Shown here piece by piece: positions 1 through 8,287 of a stretch of 64,000 nucleotides of DNA. The notes beneath the pieces are model-generated. The model was not told the DNA's origin. It saw nothing but the letters and a program-made list of their open reading frames with translations, and ran no database searches. The number at the start of each line of letters is the position of its first letter. Positions within the stretch are counted from its first letter, which is position 1. The DNA comes from Gramella sp. MAR_2010_147 (GTDB taxonomy: Bacteria; Bacteroidota; Bacteroidia; Flavobacteriales; Flavobacteriaceae): positions 1,488,001 to 1,552,000 of the forward strand of contig NZ_LT629741.1 in NCBI RefSeq assembly GCF_900105135.1, written 5' to 3'. The translations under genes and the position numbers were made by a program.

Positions 1-31
1 TACTAGTGTTTATAATTCCCTTTTTAATTCA

Positions 32-52
32 AGGGCTAATTATAGGGCTAAT
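32..52. repeat. Left copy of tandem AGGGCTAA island-end motif
   Basis: Two copies of AGGGCTAAT are separated by TAT. The same arrangement, with one base changed and in the same orientation, recurs at 9679-9699 between the integrase and the tRNA. Paired short repeats near both ends of an integrated element are what arm-type integrase binding sites look like. That role is inference; the repeat itself is seen directly. Confidence 0.55.
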
Positions 53-71
53 TTTGGGAAGATATTATTTG

Positions 72-701
72 TTAGATTTCCTTTAATGATGAAGATGAAA
101 CTTTCAGTTCGGTATCACATTTTTGTTTATAGAACTCAAAGAAATATTTATCATTAAAATTGAAAAATTCCTTTTTCACATAAACCATTTCTAAATTAAC
201 CTCTCTCCCAAGTTTGTACATACCTTTATCTACACACAAGTAGGCATCGACATCATTATAAATTCCTGAAGCTAAAATCATTAAATCTTTAGTCAGTATC
301 TCTCTATTGACCTTAGAATTAATTTCTCCCCATTTTGATAAAATATCTTTCGCATAATTCACCCCTAATTTTTCCACAAACTCTAGGCTAAAAATATTAG
401 CCACATCTTCATCAAAATCAATAACTTGGACGTTATTTGCATTTAGAGCCTGAATTATGAGCTTAGTTTTCTCGGAACTAGACGGCTGGGTAGAATCAAT
501 AATTTCTGCGATACTGATAGAGGAAATATAGTATCGCCTTTTGGCCTTTTTATTATCGCTTACCTGAGCTTCTGTATTTGACAAAAACTCTACAAGAGAA
601 TTGGCAAATTCATTCGCTGGTTTACCATTTTTTTTAAAATCCAGAACCCTAATCAATACACTCGTATCAAGTAGAATTCTCTGCCAATTGATTAGTCCCA
701 T
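72..701 (-). CDS. PIN-domain protein, putative nuclease
   Basis: A 209-residue protein with the layout of a PIN-fold ribonuclease. It has LLDTSVL at the N terminus (Asp12), ISIAEI with Glu66, KDLMILA with Asp139 and CVDKGM with Asp158, so all four acidic metal-binding positions are present. PIN proteins usually cut RNA and often act as toxins. It is longer than the roughly 130-150 residues typical of VapC, and carries an insertion at about 20-55 and an extra tail from about 175. It lies 9 bp downstream of the gene at 711-1412 and is surely co-transcribed with it. The pair is divergent from the restriction-modification gene, which suggests a toxin or defence role; that is inference. Confidence 0.7.
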   Translation of the reverse strand: MGLINWQRILLDTSVLIRVLDFKKNGKPANEFANSLVEFLSNTEAQVSDNKKAKRRYYISSISIAEIIDSTQPSSSEKTKLIIQALNANNVQVIDFDEDVANIFSLEFVEKLGVNYAKDILSKWGEINSKVNREILTKDLMILASGIYNDVDAYLCVDKGMYKLGREVNLEMVYVKKEFFNFNDKYFFEFYKQKCDTELKVSSSSLKEI

Positions 702-710
702 TAAAATAAT

Positions 711-1412
711 TTATTCGTAAATAAAGTTTAATTCACTTAAGTCTATTTCATCAATATTGTAGGGGAAATTTTTATCTGCCTTAGCTTTAAATGATATTAA
801 TTTTGCACTTAATATTCTCTCTGATGTAAGGGATTTTTTGAGTCTCACTTTTACTCTAACCTTAGCCCTTCGATAGTATTTAGCAAGCTCATCATGTTGG
901 TCCTGTTCGATAAATATTTTGAAATTTTTCTCACCTGAAATGTAGATATGTAAATTACTTGGATTTAATTCCTTATCTCCTATTTCGGTTATGAAACCTT
1001 CATAACTCTTATTGCTAAAATAATACTCAATTGATTTTTCCTCAAAACCATATGGAAGTGTTACTACAGGTTGTTTATCAGAATTTAAAATTTCTAAATA
1101 CCACTTTTCCTTCATTGGTTTAGCAACCGCTTTTTTGAATTTTAATTTTGAAGGAGATAGTTCTAAATCTCTTTTTTCAATTATTTCCTGTCCTAAATCT
1201 TCCACTCTTTTCTCTAAGAATTTATTAGTGGTAGCAAATCCTACTTGGTAGCAATTATCTGTAACTTGAGATAAAACTATATTATCCTTTTTCTTTGCAG
1301 AAATAGCTGAAAAAAGGGATTTTAGTATTTCTCCTAAATCATAGATAGAAACAGCATTATTGAAATCAATACTATCATCCTCACTATTAAATTTCAGATA
1401 AAAATTGGCCAT
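711..1412 (-). CDS. Unrecognised partner of the PIN protein
   Basis: This 233-residue protein has no signal peptide and no membrane segment, and I do not recognise the family with confidence. The N-terminal 90 residues look like a small alpha/beta domain (a segment with DLGEILKSLF, then a beta strand ending QVGF). The C-terminal half is rich in beta strands, with a GFITEIGDKELN start and a basic YYRRAKVRVKVRLKK stretch that could be an OB-like nucleic-acid-binding fold. It is the first gene of a two-gene operon with the PIN protein. It is not a typical VapB-like antitoxin, being three times too long. It could be an inhibitor, a target sensor or an RNA-binding partner. Confidence 0.6.
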   Translation of the reverse strand: MANFYLKFNSEDDSIDFNNAVSIYDLGEILKSLFSAISAKKKDNIVLSQVTDNCYQVGFATTNKFLEKRVEDLGQEIIEKRDLELSPSKLKFKKAVAKPMKEKWYLEILNSDKQPVVTLPYGFEEKSIEYYFSNKSYEGFITEIGDKELNPSNLHIYISGEKNFKIFIEQDQHDELAKYYRRAKVRVKVRLKKSLTSERILSAKLISFKAKADKNFPYNIDEIDLSELNFIYE

Positions 1413-1503
1413 GCTATTAGTCAGAAGGTCTTTTTATACAGGTATCTAAACACTCAACCAATATACAATAAGTTTTGAATTCAATATTTTTATTTACTCT
1501 CAA

Positions 1504-1546
1504 CCGTGAAAGTTCAATTTTTTAGATTAAATAATTAACTTCACGG
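1504..1546. promoter_or_regulatory. Imperfect dyad upstream of the restriction gene
   Basis: CCGTGAAAGTT at 1504-1514 and AACTTCACGG at 1537-1546 form an inverted repeat with one bulged base and 22 bp between arms. It ends 20 bp before the ATG of the type IIG gene, in the region shared with the divergent PIN operon. It could be an operator or a leader hairpin. No controller protein gene is next to it. Confidence 0.45.
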
Positions 1547-1566
1547 AGCAAAACTATCCGACTTTA

Positions 1567-4500
1567 ATGGAACTAAAATTCTTAAAACCACGTAAGGCTC
1601 TCAATAAAGCATATCTTAAAGTAAAACCTAACCGCTCATCAATTGAAGTTTTTAAAACCAACCTTACTCAATTATTAGATAGGACTAATGACGTAGAGTC
1701 TGAGGAGTTTCATAAAAACCTTATTTCTGATTTTCTCAAAAAAACATACTATGATCCCAACCATTTCATAAATACGAAAGGTAGAAATGATTTAGTAATT
1801 CATAATGATAAAAAAGCTAATAGTTCAGTAGGAGTAATAATTGAAGCAAAGAAGCCAACAAATCGTTCTGAAATGCTTACCAAGCATAAATTGAATGTTA
1901 AGGCATTTCAAGAATTGATCCTTTATTATTTAAGAGAACGGATTACGCATAAAAATTTAGAAATTAAGTATTTAATTGCGACTAATATTAATGAATGGTT
2001 CATTTTTGATGCCAATATTTTTGAAAAGCATTTTGCCCAAAGTAAATCTCTTGTTAAACAATTCACCGATTTTGAAGATGAAAGATTAGCAGGGAAAACC
2101 ACAGAGTTTTTTTATAAGGAGATTGCGGAACCCTTTATCGACAGTTTAAAAAGTGATATCGAATTCACTTTTTTTGATATTCGTAACTATGAAAAACCTC
2201 TTCGAAATAATAATCCAAAGGACGATAACAAACTCATTGCTCTCTTTAAACTTTTATCCCCTGAGCATCTTCTTAAACTCCCCTTTATAAATGATAGTAA
2301 TAGTTTAGACCAAAGGTTTTATGGAGAACTACTACACATTATCGGATTATCGGAAATTAAAAAGGGAAGTAATAAACTGATCCAACGAAAAAAAGAAGGA
2401 GATAGAAATACGGGCTCCTTAATTGAAAATTCAATTATCCAAATTGATAGCCTTGATAAACTAAGTAGGTTAAATAATCCAAGTCATTTTGGCAACTCTA
2501 AGGAAGAACGTTTATTTAATGTTTCACTAGAATTAACCATCACTTGGATCAATCGTATTTTGTTTCTTAAGCTACTAGAAGCTCAACTTAGCTCTTATCA
2601 TAATGGTGATGATTCATATTTGTTTTTAAATATTTCAAAGGTTCATAATTATGACGATCTAAATACATTATTCTTCCAAGTTTTAGCGAAGGAACAATCT
2701 GATCGGAATCAAGATGTTAAACAATTATTTGAAAAAATCCCATATCTGAATAGTTCATTATTTGAACCAACTGGTATCGAACATGCTACCCTACTTATAA
2801 GTAATTTAAGTGATGATAAGACAATTCCTGTTTATTCATCTACTGTGCTAAAAAATAAAAACGGCAAAAAACAGATAGGAGAGCTAAATACGTTAGAATA
2901 TTTATTCAAATTTTTAGATGCCTATGACTTCAGTAGTGAAGGTTCAGAAGAAATACAAGAAGAAAATAAAACATTAATTAATGCATCAGTATTAGGATTA
3001 ATTTTTGAAAAAATAAACGGATACAAGGACGGATCATTTTTCACACCTGGTTTTATCACCATGTATATGTGTAAGGAGACAATTCGTAAAGCTATACTTC
3101 AAAGATTCAATAATGTCAAAAACTGGAATTGCAAAAACCTTGATGAATTATACAACAAAATTGATGACCGAAAGGAAGCCAATGAGATAACCAATAATTT
3201 AAAATTATGCGATCCTGCCGTAGGATCTGGTCACTTTCTTGTATCTGCATTAAATGAAATAATAGCAATAAAAAATGATTTGAGAATTTTGCAAGATAGA
3301 AATGGAAATCGTCTCAAAGAATATCAATTTGAAGTTATCAACGATGAATTGATAATTACCGATGAAGATGGTGAATTTTTCGAATACAATCCTTTAAATA
3401 AGGAAAGCCAACGTGTACAGGAAGCACTTTTTCATGAAAAACAAAACATAATTGAGAATTGTTTATTCGGAGTAGATATTAATCAAAATTCCGTTAAAAT
3501 ATGTCGACTAAGACTCTGGATTGAATTATTAAAGCACGCCTATTATAAAACTCCGAATGAACTAGAGACATTACCAAATATTGATATCAATATAAAATGT
3601 GGTAATTCACTTATAAGCAGATTTAAATTAGGCGCAGACCTCCAGGCTACACTTCGAAAAAGTGAAATTAGTATTGCTGAATATAAGAGTGCCGTTAAGA
3701 CATACATGAATGCTAAGAGCAAGGAACAAAAAAGAGAAATGAAATCACTGATAAAAAAAATAAAAGGTGATTTTAAATCAACGTTCTACACCAATATCAA
3801 AGAAAATAAAGACCTGGCTCGATATCGAGGTCAACTAATCAATTTGCAGACAGCAAATATTGATTTATTCGGCACCAAAATGGATAAAAAAAAGATAAAT
3901 ATTGAAACGAAAAGGCTCAAAAAATTAATTGCTTCTCAAGAAAAAAAGGTCAACGAAATTATTAGCAATAAAGTATTCGAGGAAGCTTTCGAGTGGAGAT
4001 TTGAATTTCCTGAAGTTCTTAATGATGATGGTGAGTATATAGGATTTGATGCTATAATAGGGAATCCTCCTTATTTCTCAATTAGCAAAGCACCAGAACT
4101 TAAACAGGTTTCGAAGAATTTCAAATCCTTCACATCATCTGGAGACATCTATTCATTATTTATTGAATTGTCTCATAAAATTTTAAAAAACAATGGAATA
4201 TCTACCCTCATAATTTCAAACAAATGGATGAGAGCCAATTACGGTAAGAATATGCGAGAATATTTAGTAAAGCAAACTAATCCATTTAAACTTATTGATT
4301 TTGGCCAGAACTTAATATTTGAAAGCGCTATTGTTCATACAAATATTATTTCTTTCTCAAAGAATGAGTTTAAGTCTAATTTAGCCGCAGTTCGTTTTCC
4401 TAATAACTTTTTTAATCAAAATGTTTCATCCGAAGAGTTCTCAGATTTCATAAATGAAAATAAAATTCAACCAGTTAGGGTAAGTAAGGACATTTGGAAT

Positions 4501-5358
4501 ATTATTCCAAATTATCTTTATGAGCTCAAATTAAAGGCAGAAAATAAGGGTAGAAAATTATCAAAATGGAACATTGAATTTTATCGGGGATTCCTTACAG
4601 GATTAAACGATGCTTTCATTTTATCTAATGATATAGCCAAAAAATTACTAGAAGATGATCCTAATAATATACAATTAATAAAACCACTTTTAAGAGGAAG
4701 AGATATAAGACGATATTTTTACAACAACCCTACTTTAAGTGCTATTACTACTTTCCCAGCTCGTAATATTAATATTGAGAGTTACCCAATAATTGAGGAA
4801 TATCTAAAGTCGTTTCAACCGAAAATAAAGCAAACTGGAGAAAAGTTTATTAATGAAGAGGGTGAAATTGAAAAAACAAGAAAAAAAACATCTCATAAAT
4901 GGTATGAAACGCAAGATACTATTACCTACTATAAGGAATTTCTTAAACCAAAAATTATATTTTCTGAAATAGTAAGTGAGCCACAATTTTATTACGATGA
5001 AGAAGGCTTTTACCCTGAAGCAACAGCTTTTTTTATTTCTGGAAATAATCTAAAATATCTAACTGCCTTACTTAATTCTAAGGCCATTACTTTCTTGTTT
5101 AACACCTTTTATATGGGCGGAGAGCTTGTAGGCAAAATTAGATATAAGAAAGCCTTCCTAGAACAGGTCCCTATACCTGTACCTGATCAAAAAACAGAAG
5201 ATGAAATAGGGGAAATTGTAGATCAAATTTTAAATTTAAAAAAGGAAAATTCCAACTTCGATAGTTTTTACCTCGAAGAAAAAATAAATAAAATGGTTTA
5301 TGATTTATTTGATTTTAATGAGAGTGAAATTGAAGTTATCGAGAATTATAGTTCCTAA
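1567..5358 (+). CDS. Type IIG restriction-modification enzyme (Eco57I-like)
   Basis: A single 1263-residue protein fusing nuclease, adenine methyltransferase and target recognition. Near the N terminus, Asp75 and Glu93-Ala-Lys95 fit a PD-(D/E)XK nuclease. DPAVGSGHFL at about 549-558 is the SAM-binding motif, and NPPYF at about 833-837 is the catalytic motif of N6-adenine methyltransferases. The region from about 960 on, with LLRGRDIRRY and a PIPVPD segment near 1215, resembles the TaqI/Eco57I-type specificity domain. It restricts unmethylated foreign DNA and protects the host by methylation. The length matches the family and no frameshift is visible. A BREX PglX-type methylase is less likely because no BREX genes are nearby and a nuclease motif is present. 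Confidence 0.85.
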   Translation: MELKFLKPRKALNKAYLKVKPNRSSIEVFKTNLTQLLDRTNDVESEEFHKNLISDFLKKTYYDPNHFINTKGRNDLVIHNDKKANSSVGVIIEAKKPTNRSEMLTKHKLNVKAFQELILYYLRERITHKNLEIKYLIATNINEWFIFDANIFEKHFAQSKSLVKQFTDFEDERLAGKTTEFFYKEIAEPFIDSLKSDIEFTFFDIRNYEKPLRNNNPKDDNKLIALFKLLSPEHLLKLPFINDSNSLDQRFYGELLHIIGLSEIKKGSNKLIQRKKEGDRNTGSLIENSIIQIDSLDKLSRLNNPSHFGNSKEERLFNVSLELTITWINRILFLKLLEAQLSSYHNGDDSYLFLNISKVHNYDDLNTLFFQVLAKEQSDRNQDVKQLFEKIPYLNSSLFEPTGIEHATLLISNLSDDKTIPVYSSTVLKNKNGKKQIGELNTLEYLFKFLDAYDFSSEGSEEIQEENKTLINASVLGLIFEKINGYKDGSFFTPGFITMYMCKETIRKAILQRFNNVKNWNCKNLDELYNKIDDRKEANEITNNLKLCDPAVGSGHFLVSALNEIIAIKNDLRILQDRNGNRLKEYQFEVINDELIITDEDGEFFEYNPLNKESQRVQEALFHEKQNIIENCLFGVDINQNSVKICRLRLWIELLKHAYYKTPNELETLPNIDINIKCGNSLISRFKLGADLQATLRKSEISIAEYKSAVKTYMNAKSKEQKREMKSLIKKIKGDFKSTFYTNIKENKDLARYRGQLINLQTANIDLFGTKMDKKKINIETKRLKKLIASQEKKVNEIISNKVFEEAFEWRFEFPEVLNDDGEYIGFDAIIGNPPYFSISKAPELKQVSKNFKSFTSSGDIYSLFIELSHKILKNNGISTLIISNKWMRANYGKNMREYLVKQTNPFKLIDFGQNLIFESAIVHTNIISFSKNEFKSNLAAVRFPNNFFNQNVSSEEFSDFINENKIQPVRVSKDIWNIIPNYLYELKLKAENKGRKLSKWNIEFYRGFLTGLNDAFILSNDIAKKLLEDDPNNIQLIKPLLRGRDIRRYFYNNPTLSAITTFPARNINIESYPIIEEYLKSFQPKIKQTGEKFINEEGEIEKTRKKTSHKWYETQDTITYYKEFLKPKIIFSEIVSEPQFYYDEEGFYPEATAFFISGNNLKYLTALLNSKAITFLFNTFYMGGELVGKIRYKKAFLEQVPIPVPDQKTEDEIGEIVDQILNLKKENSNFDSFYLEEKINKMVYDLFDFNESEIEVIENYSS

Positions 5359-5454
5359 ACTTAATTTTGAGCAACTCTTATGGGCTTTCATTTTGTAGTT
5401 TAAGGAAATATTAATTATTGATAATAAGTAGTTAAAACATCATTGAAATGAAAA

Positions 5455-5500
5455 AAGAGATACAAGTAAGACCTTGTTTAAGAAAGTACTTGTATCTCTT
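5455..5500. repeat. 14-bp perfect inverted repeat with ACTTGTAT motifs
   Basis: The arms at 5455-5468 and 5487-5500 are exactly complementary, with an 18-nt loop. The arm sequence TACTTGTAT recurs at 5531-5539, and a variant (TACTTGTTT) at 5550-5558, all within 60 bp downstream of the replication-initiator-like gene. The hairpin may simply be a transcription terminator between the convergent genes. The extra copies also fit iterons or a nick-site hairpin for a rolling-circle initiator. Confidence 0.6.
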
Positions 5501-5562
5501 GTGCGATTTTTAAATTTGCCCTATTAATTTTACTTGTATTAGATTCTTCTACTTGTTTTACT

Positions 5563-6597
5563 TTATATGTTACGACCCTCTATTATATATCCTATTCTAG
5601 GAGTAGTCTTCTTATTATTATAGGACGAGTTATGAAACCCTTTTTTCATTCTTTCTGCTTTTCTATCTACCTCTTTTAAAATGTTGTTATAATAATCCCA
5701 TTCCTCACCCGATTTAAAATCCCTAAATAAACTCTGGATATAATCCACAGCTTGATACTTTCTATCTTTCATGAAATGTTTAAAAAGGTAGAGCCCTCTA
5801 TCTACTCCAATTTCATTAATTAATAGGAAAACAAAATATTTAGCGGTCTCAGCCTTCGTTAATGTTCCTCCCGGCACTTCGACTGAATCAGAAAATAAAT
5901 CTATTGCTTTAGCTTTTTTAAATGTTTCAATCCAGTCTTTTAGAAGATTGTTCCAATTCTCCTTGAGCGCTCCAAAATTTTGAATTTGCTCATTTTTCCT
6001 ATAACCTGATTTAGCCGCAATTCTGATTTCAAACCTCAAAATAAAAAGCTTTTTAATAAGTTTATTGGCGACTTTTCCAGATATCATTTTTTTATCTCTT
6101 AGTTCCTTGAGTTTATCATAAAATATAATGCTGTATTTAGCTCCACTAAAATAAACAGTAGATTCTTTCCAACGGTCTAAATTAAGCTCTGGAAAGGAAA
6201 TTAAACAGGGAATGAATTTTTCATAATTCCGTGGTAATTTAATATTGCCTCCCATTTCCAAATAAGTAAACTCTAAATTCCAGATATGCTCTTCAGCAAC
6301 TCCAAGTCTTTTCGCTATTAATTTAATGCAGTTACAATAATCATTATAATGCAAATCCTTCACGGGGCATTTAGCACCGTACATCCATTTTCTTAGGTTT
6401 CCTTCAATTTTGATATCATAGCCTATAGAGCTCTCAAATATTCTACCCTCTAAATATTCAGTCTTATTCATATTCGGTATGGAGACTAGTTCAACTCTAC
6501 CACCTGTAAATCTATCTTTTCCAGCATACTGCACTATACAGAATTCATCCAGCCTGTAAGAAGGTATCGAGCCTTTTGCTTTAAATTTATCTAACAT
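5563..6597 (-). CDS. Replication initiator-like protein (phage gene II/X type)
   Basis: A 344-residue soluble protein resembling the phage/plasmid replication family of filamentous-phage gpII/X. Features that suggest this are a WNLEFTYLEMGG strand near 105, IIFYDKLKEL near 160 and LRFEIRIAAKSGYR near 195, which match the conserved FYDK and LR-E-R blocks of that family. Such proteins nick and rejoin DNA to start rolling-circle replication. Its ATG overlaps the end of the HTH gene upstream by 11 bp, so the two are translationally coupled. No Zot-like or coat-protein genes are present, so this looks like a plasmid-like or satellite replication module in an integrated element. The family assignment is from motif memory and is moderate. 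Confidence 0.55.
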   Translation of the reverse strand: MLDKFKAKGSIPSYRLDEFCIVQYAGKDRFTGGRVELVSIPNMNKTEYLEGRIFESSIGYDIKIEGNLRKWMYGAKCPVKDLHYNDYCNCIKLIAKRLGVAEEHIWNLEFTYLEMGGNIKLPRNYEKFIPCLISFPELNLDRWKESTVYFSGAKYSIIFYDKLKELRDKKMISGKVANKLIKKLFILRFEIRIAAKSGYRKNEQIQNFGALKENWNNLLKDWIETFKKAKAIDLFSDSVEVPGGTLTKAETAKYFVFLLINEIGVDRGLYLFKHFMKDRKYQAVDYIQSLFRDFKSGEEWDYYNNILKEVDRKAERMKKGFHNSSYNNKKTTPRIGYIIEGRNI

Positions 6598-6934
6598 GAT
6601 ATTTATCGTTTAAAAAGTTCTCCAAATTCTCCCTTTTTACCCTTACACTAGCACCAAAATGACTTTGTAAAACTTGCAATCCATTATTAACCATTCGGTC
6701 AAAAGTTTTGCGACTTACTTGATATTCTTTGGCCACCTGCTTAGGGCTTAAAATATCATCCATTGATTTTTTATTTTTAACTTCTTCTATTATTTCTGTT
6801 CTGAGGTCATTTAGAAAGGTTAATTGTTCAATCCTTAACTTTTCCTGCTCTTTTTCCATTTGTTTAATTTTTCTCAGCTGATAAACAGCTAATTTTTCAA
6901 ACCGATCATCAATTTTTAAATGTGATTGTTTCAT
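6587..6934 (-). CDS. HTH DNA-binding protein, excisionase-like
   Basis: 115 residues. The first half is charged and probably coiled (KLAVYQLRKIKQMEKEQEKL). The second half is a MerR/excisionase-type helix-turn-helix: SPKQVAKEYQVSRKTFDRMV followed by a wing and an RVKRENLENFL helix, as in HTH_17 proteins of Bacteroidota mobile elements. It probably regulates excision or the downstream replication gene, which it overlaps by 11 bp. Confidence 0.7.
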   Translation of the reverse strand: MKQSHLKIDDRFEKLAVYQLRKIKQMEKEQEKLRIEQLTFLNDLRTEIIEEVKNKKSMDDILSPKQVAKEYQVSRKTFDRMVNNGLQVLQSHFGASVRVKRENLENFLNDKYHVR

Positions 6935-7020
6935 GATATTAGATTTATTATTTTCTTATCTAATAACTCCAAGTCTTTTTTCTGTTCGGCAAAAAGTGTT
7001 AAAGTTTATCACAAATAAAA

Positions 7021-7042
7021 AAACCGCCTTTAAAAGCGGTTT
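7021..7042 (-). terminator. Rho-independent terminator after the TonB-like gene
   Basis: On the minus strand a hairpin with a GCGGTTT/AAACCGC stem ends in a run of T, 43 bp after the stop codon of the gene at 7085-8047. Confidence 0.75.
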
Positions 7043-7084
7043 CAAGATTATCATTATCAGACACTTAGATAGATATGTTAAATT

Positions 7085-8047
7085 TTAATCTTCCGGGTTA
7101 AAATGCATAATAATTGTACCTATTTGTTTTGATGGTGCATTATAATCTGTATTAAATCGGACTTTCATTGCCATCAATTTCGCCTCCTCATTTAAGCATG
7201 GTGAATTATTTGTCGTTCCTTTTACACCTGGTTCAGCTTTTATAACTTCACCATTCCGGTTTACTTCAATTTTCACCACTACAATCCCCCATTCTGAACA
7301 ATTATTATTCAATTTTAATTTTTTAACCGCACTCCGCCCTCCTAGTCGGTAATTCCCATCACCATTCATTCCTGTGCCATGACCATAATATTTATCTTCT
7401 TCTCGATTGGCATCTTCATTACTTCCGTAATAAATTTTGGTTGATTCTTTTCCCGTTAATTTATCGGTATCATCTTTTCTTCCATTTAAAATTTGATCCA
7501 AGGCATTTTTAGTTTGTTGATCCATTGCTATATCCGGCTCTTTTTCTTTAACTATCTGATTAAATAACCTTTCCTTGAATTCTGAAATTTGAAGCAGGTA
7601 ATTAAATTTTTTAGAACCCTGAATAAATCCTTTTTGAAGAAAAATTGTTGAATAGCCGTTGTCATATATTTCCCTACTACCTTTTTTAGTTTTAAACCTG
7701 AAACTATGATACTTTAAACTCTCTCTAAAATCTTCATATAAGTAGCTATTATTGAACAGCAAATAAGTCTGTGAATATTCTAAATTATACTCGTGATCCA
7801 CGACATATACTTTTCCAATTATCTGGTCATATTTTCGATCGTTGAAACTAAATTTGTATTCAGATTTAACCATCTTATCCTCTACGATTTCCTCTGGTGC
7901 AAATAAAGTCCAATCATATCTTAAGTTTTCCCTCACTTCTCCAACGTGTAATTTGGACAAAATAAGGAGAGTATCAAGATTTTTAATTTGACCCTGACAT
8001 AGCGTTGAAATTATAAATACGAATACAATAAATATCTTTTTTTTCAT
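7085..8047 (-). CDS. Secreted protein with TonB C-terminal-like domain
   Basis: 320 residues with a Sec signal peptide (MKKKIFIVFVFIISTLCQGQ). The middle has no recognisable fold. The C-terminal 90 residues (GNYRLGGR, SEWGIVVVKIEVNRNGEV, a Cys-rich CLNEEAKLMAMKVRF segment) match the C-terminal domain of TonB-family energy transducers, in which residues from neighbouring strands bind partner proteins. There is no N-terminal anchor of the ExbB-interacting kind, so it is probably periplasmic and not a true energy transducer. It is island cargo and has its own terminator. Its role is unknown. Confidence 0.6.
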   Translation of the reverse strand: MKKKIFIVFVFIISTLCQGQIKNLDTLLILSKLHVGEVRENLRYDWTLFAPEEIVEDKMVKSEYKFSFNDRKYDQIIGKVYVVDHEYNLEYSQTYLLFNNSYLYEDFRESLKYHSFRFKTKKGSREIYDNGYSTIFLQKGFIQGSKKFNYLLQISEFKERLFNQIVKEKEPDIAMDQQTKNALDQILNGRKDDTDKLTGKESTKIYYGSNEDANREEDKYYGHGTGMNGDGNYRLGGRSAVKKLKLNNNCSEWGIVVVKIEVNRNGEVIKAEPGVKGTTNNSPCLNEEAKLMAMKVRFNTDYNAPSKQIGTIIMHFNPED

Positions 8048-8073
8048 CTGAGGTTATTTTTAGGTAACAAAAA

Positions 8074-8227
8074 AAGCGTGGAACTGAATCCTACGCCCTT
8101 AAAGTACCGCCAAGCACTCATCCGACAAATAGGAACAGCCCACGCCGTAGCGTGAGCGTTCAACTATTACAACTGTCGGTATTCTAAAAATTGGCGGTTT
8201 TTAAGGGACAAGTAAAAGCTAACGCTT
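8074..8227. repeat. Nested palindrome, candidate structured RNA or DNA element
   Basis: In the 240-bp gap between the integrase and the TonB-like gene four sets of arms nest inside one another. They are AAGCGT 8074-8079 with ACGCTT 8222-8227; a near-perfect stem of about 17 bp, 8096-8113 with 8191-8207; CCGACA 8122-8127 with TGTCGG 8174-8179; and a hairpin with GAAC 8133-8136/GTTC 8157-8160 closing CACGC-CGTA-GCGTG at 8141-8154. One G-T pair favours a plus-strand RNA and one favours the minus strand, so orientation is undecided. It is richer in GC than its surroundings. Confidence 0.6.
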
Positions 8228-8287
8228 CTCTATGATATGTTTTTCACAAACCTTATTTCATCTCTATCTGATTAATTAAATTCAAAT

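Noticed and set aside
1567..5358. BREX-type PglX methylase
   Set aside because: A PD-(D/E)XK-like motif lies at the N terminus and no brxA, brxB, brxC, pglZ or brxL gene is near it, so type IIG fits better.
8074..8227. Palindrome considered as an integron attC site
   Set aside because: It has nested arms like attC, but neither an RYYYAAC nor a GTTRRRY core, and no integron integrase is present.
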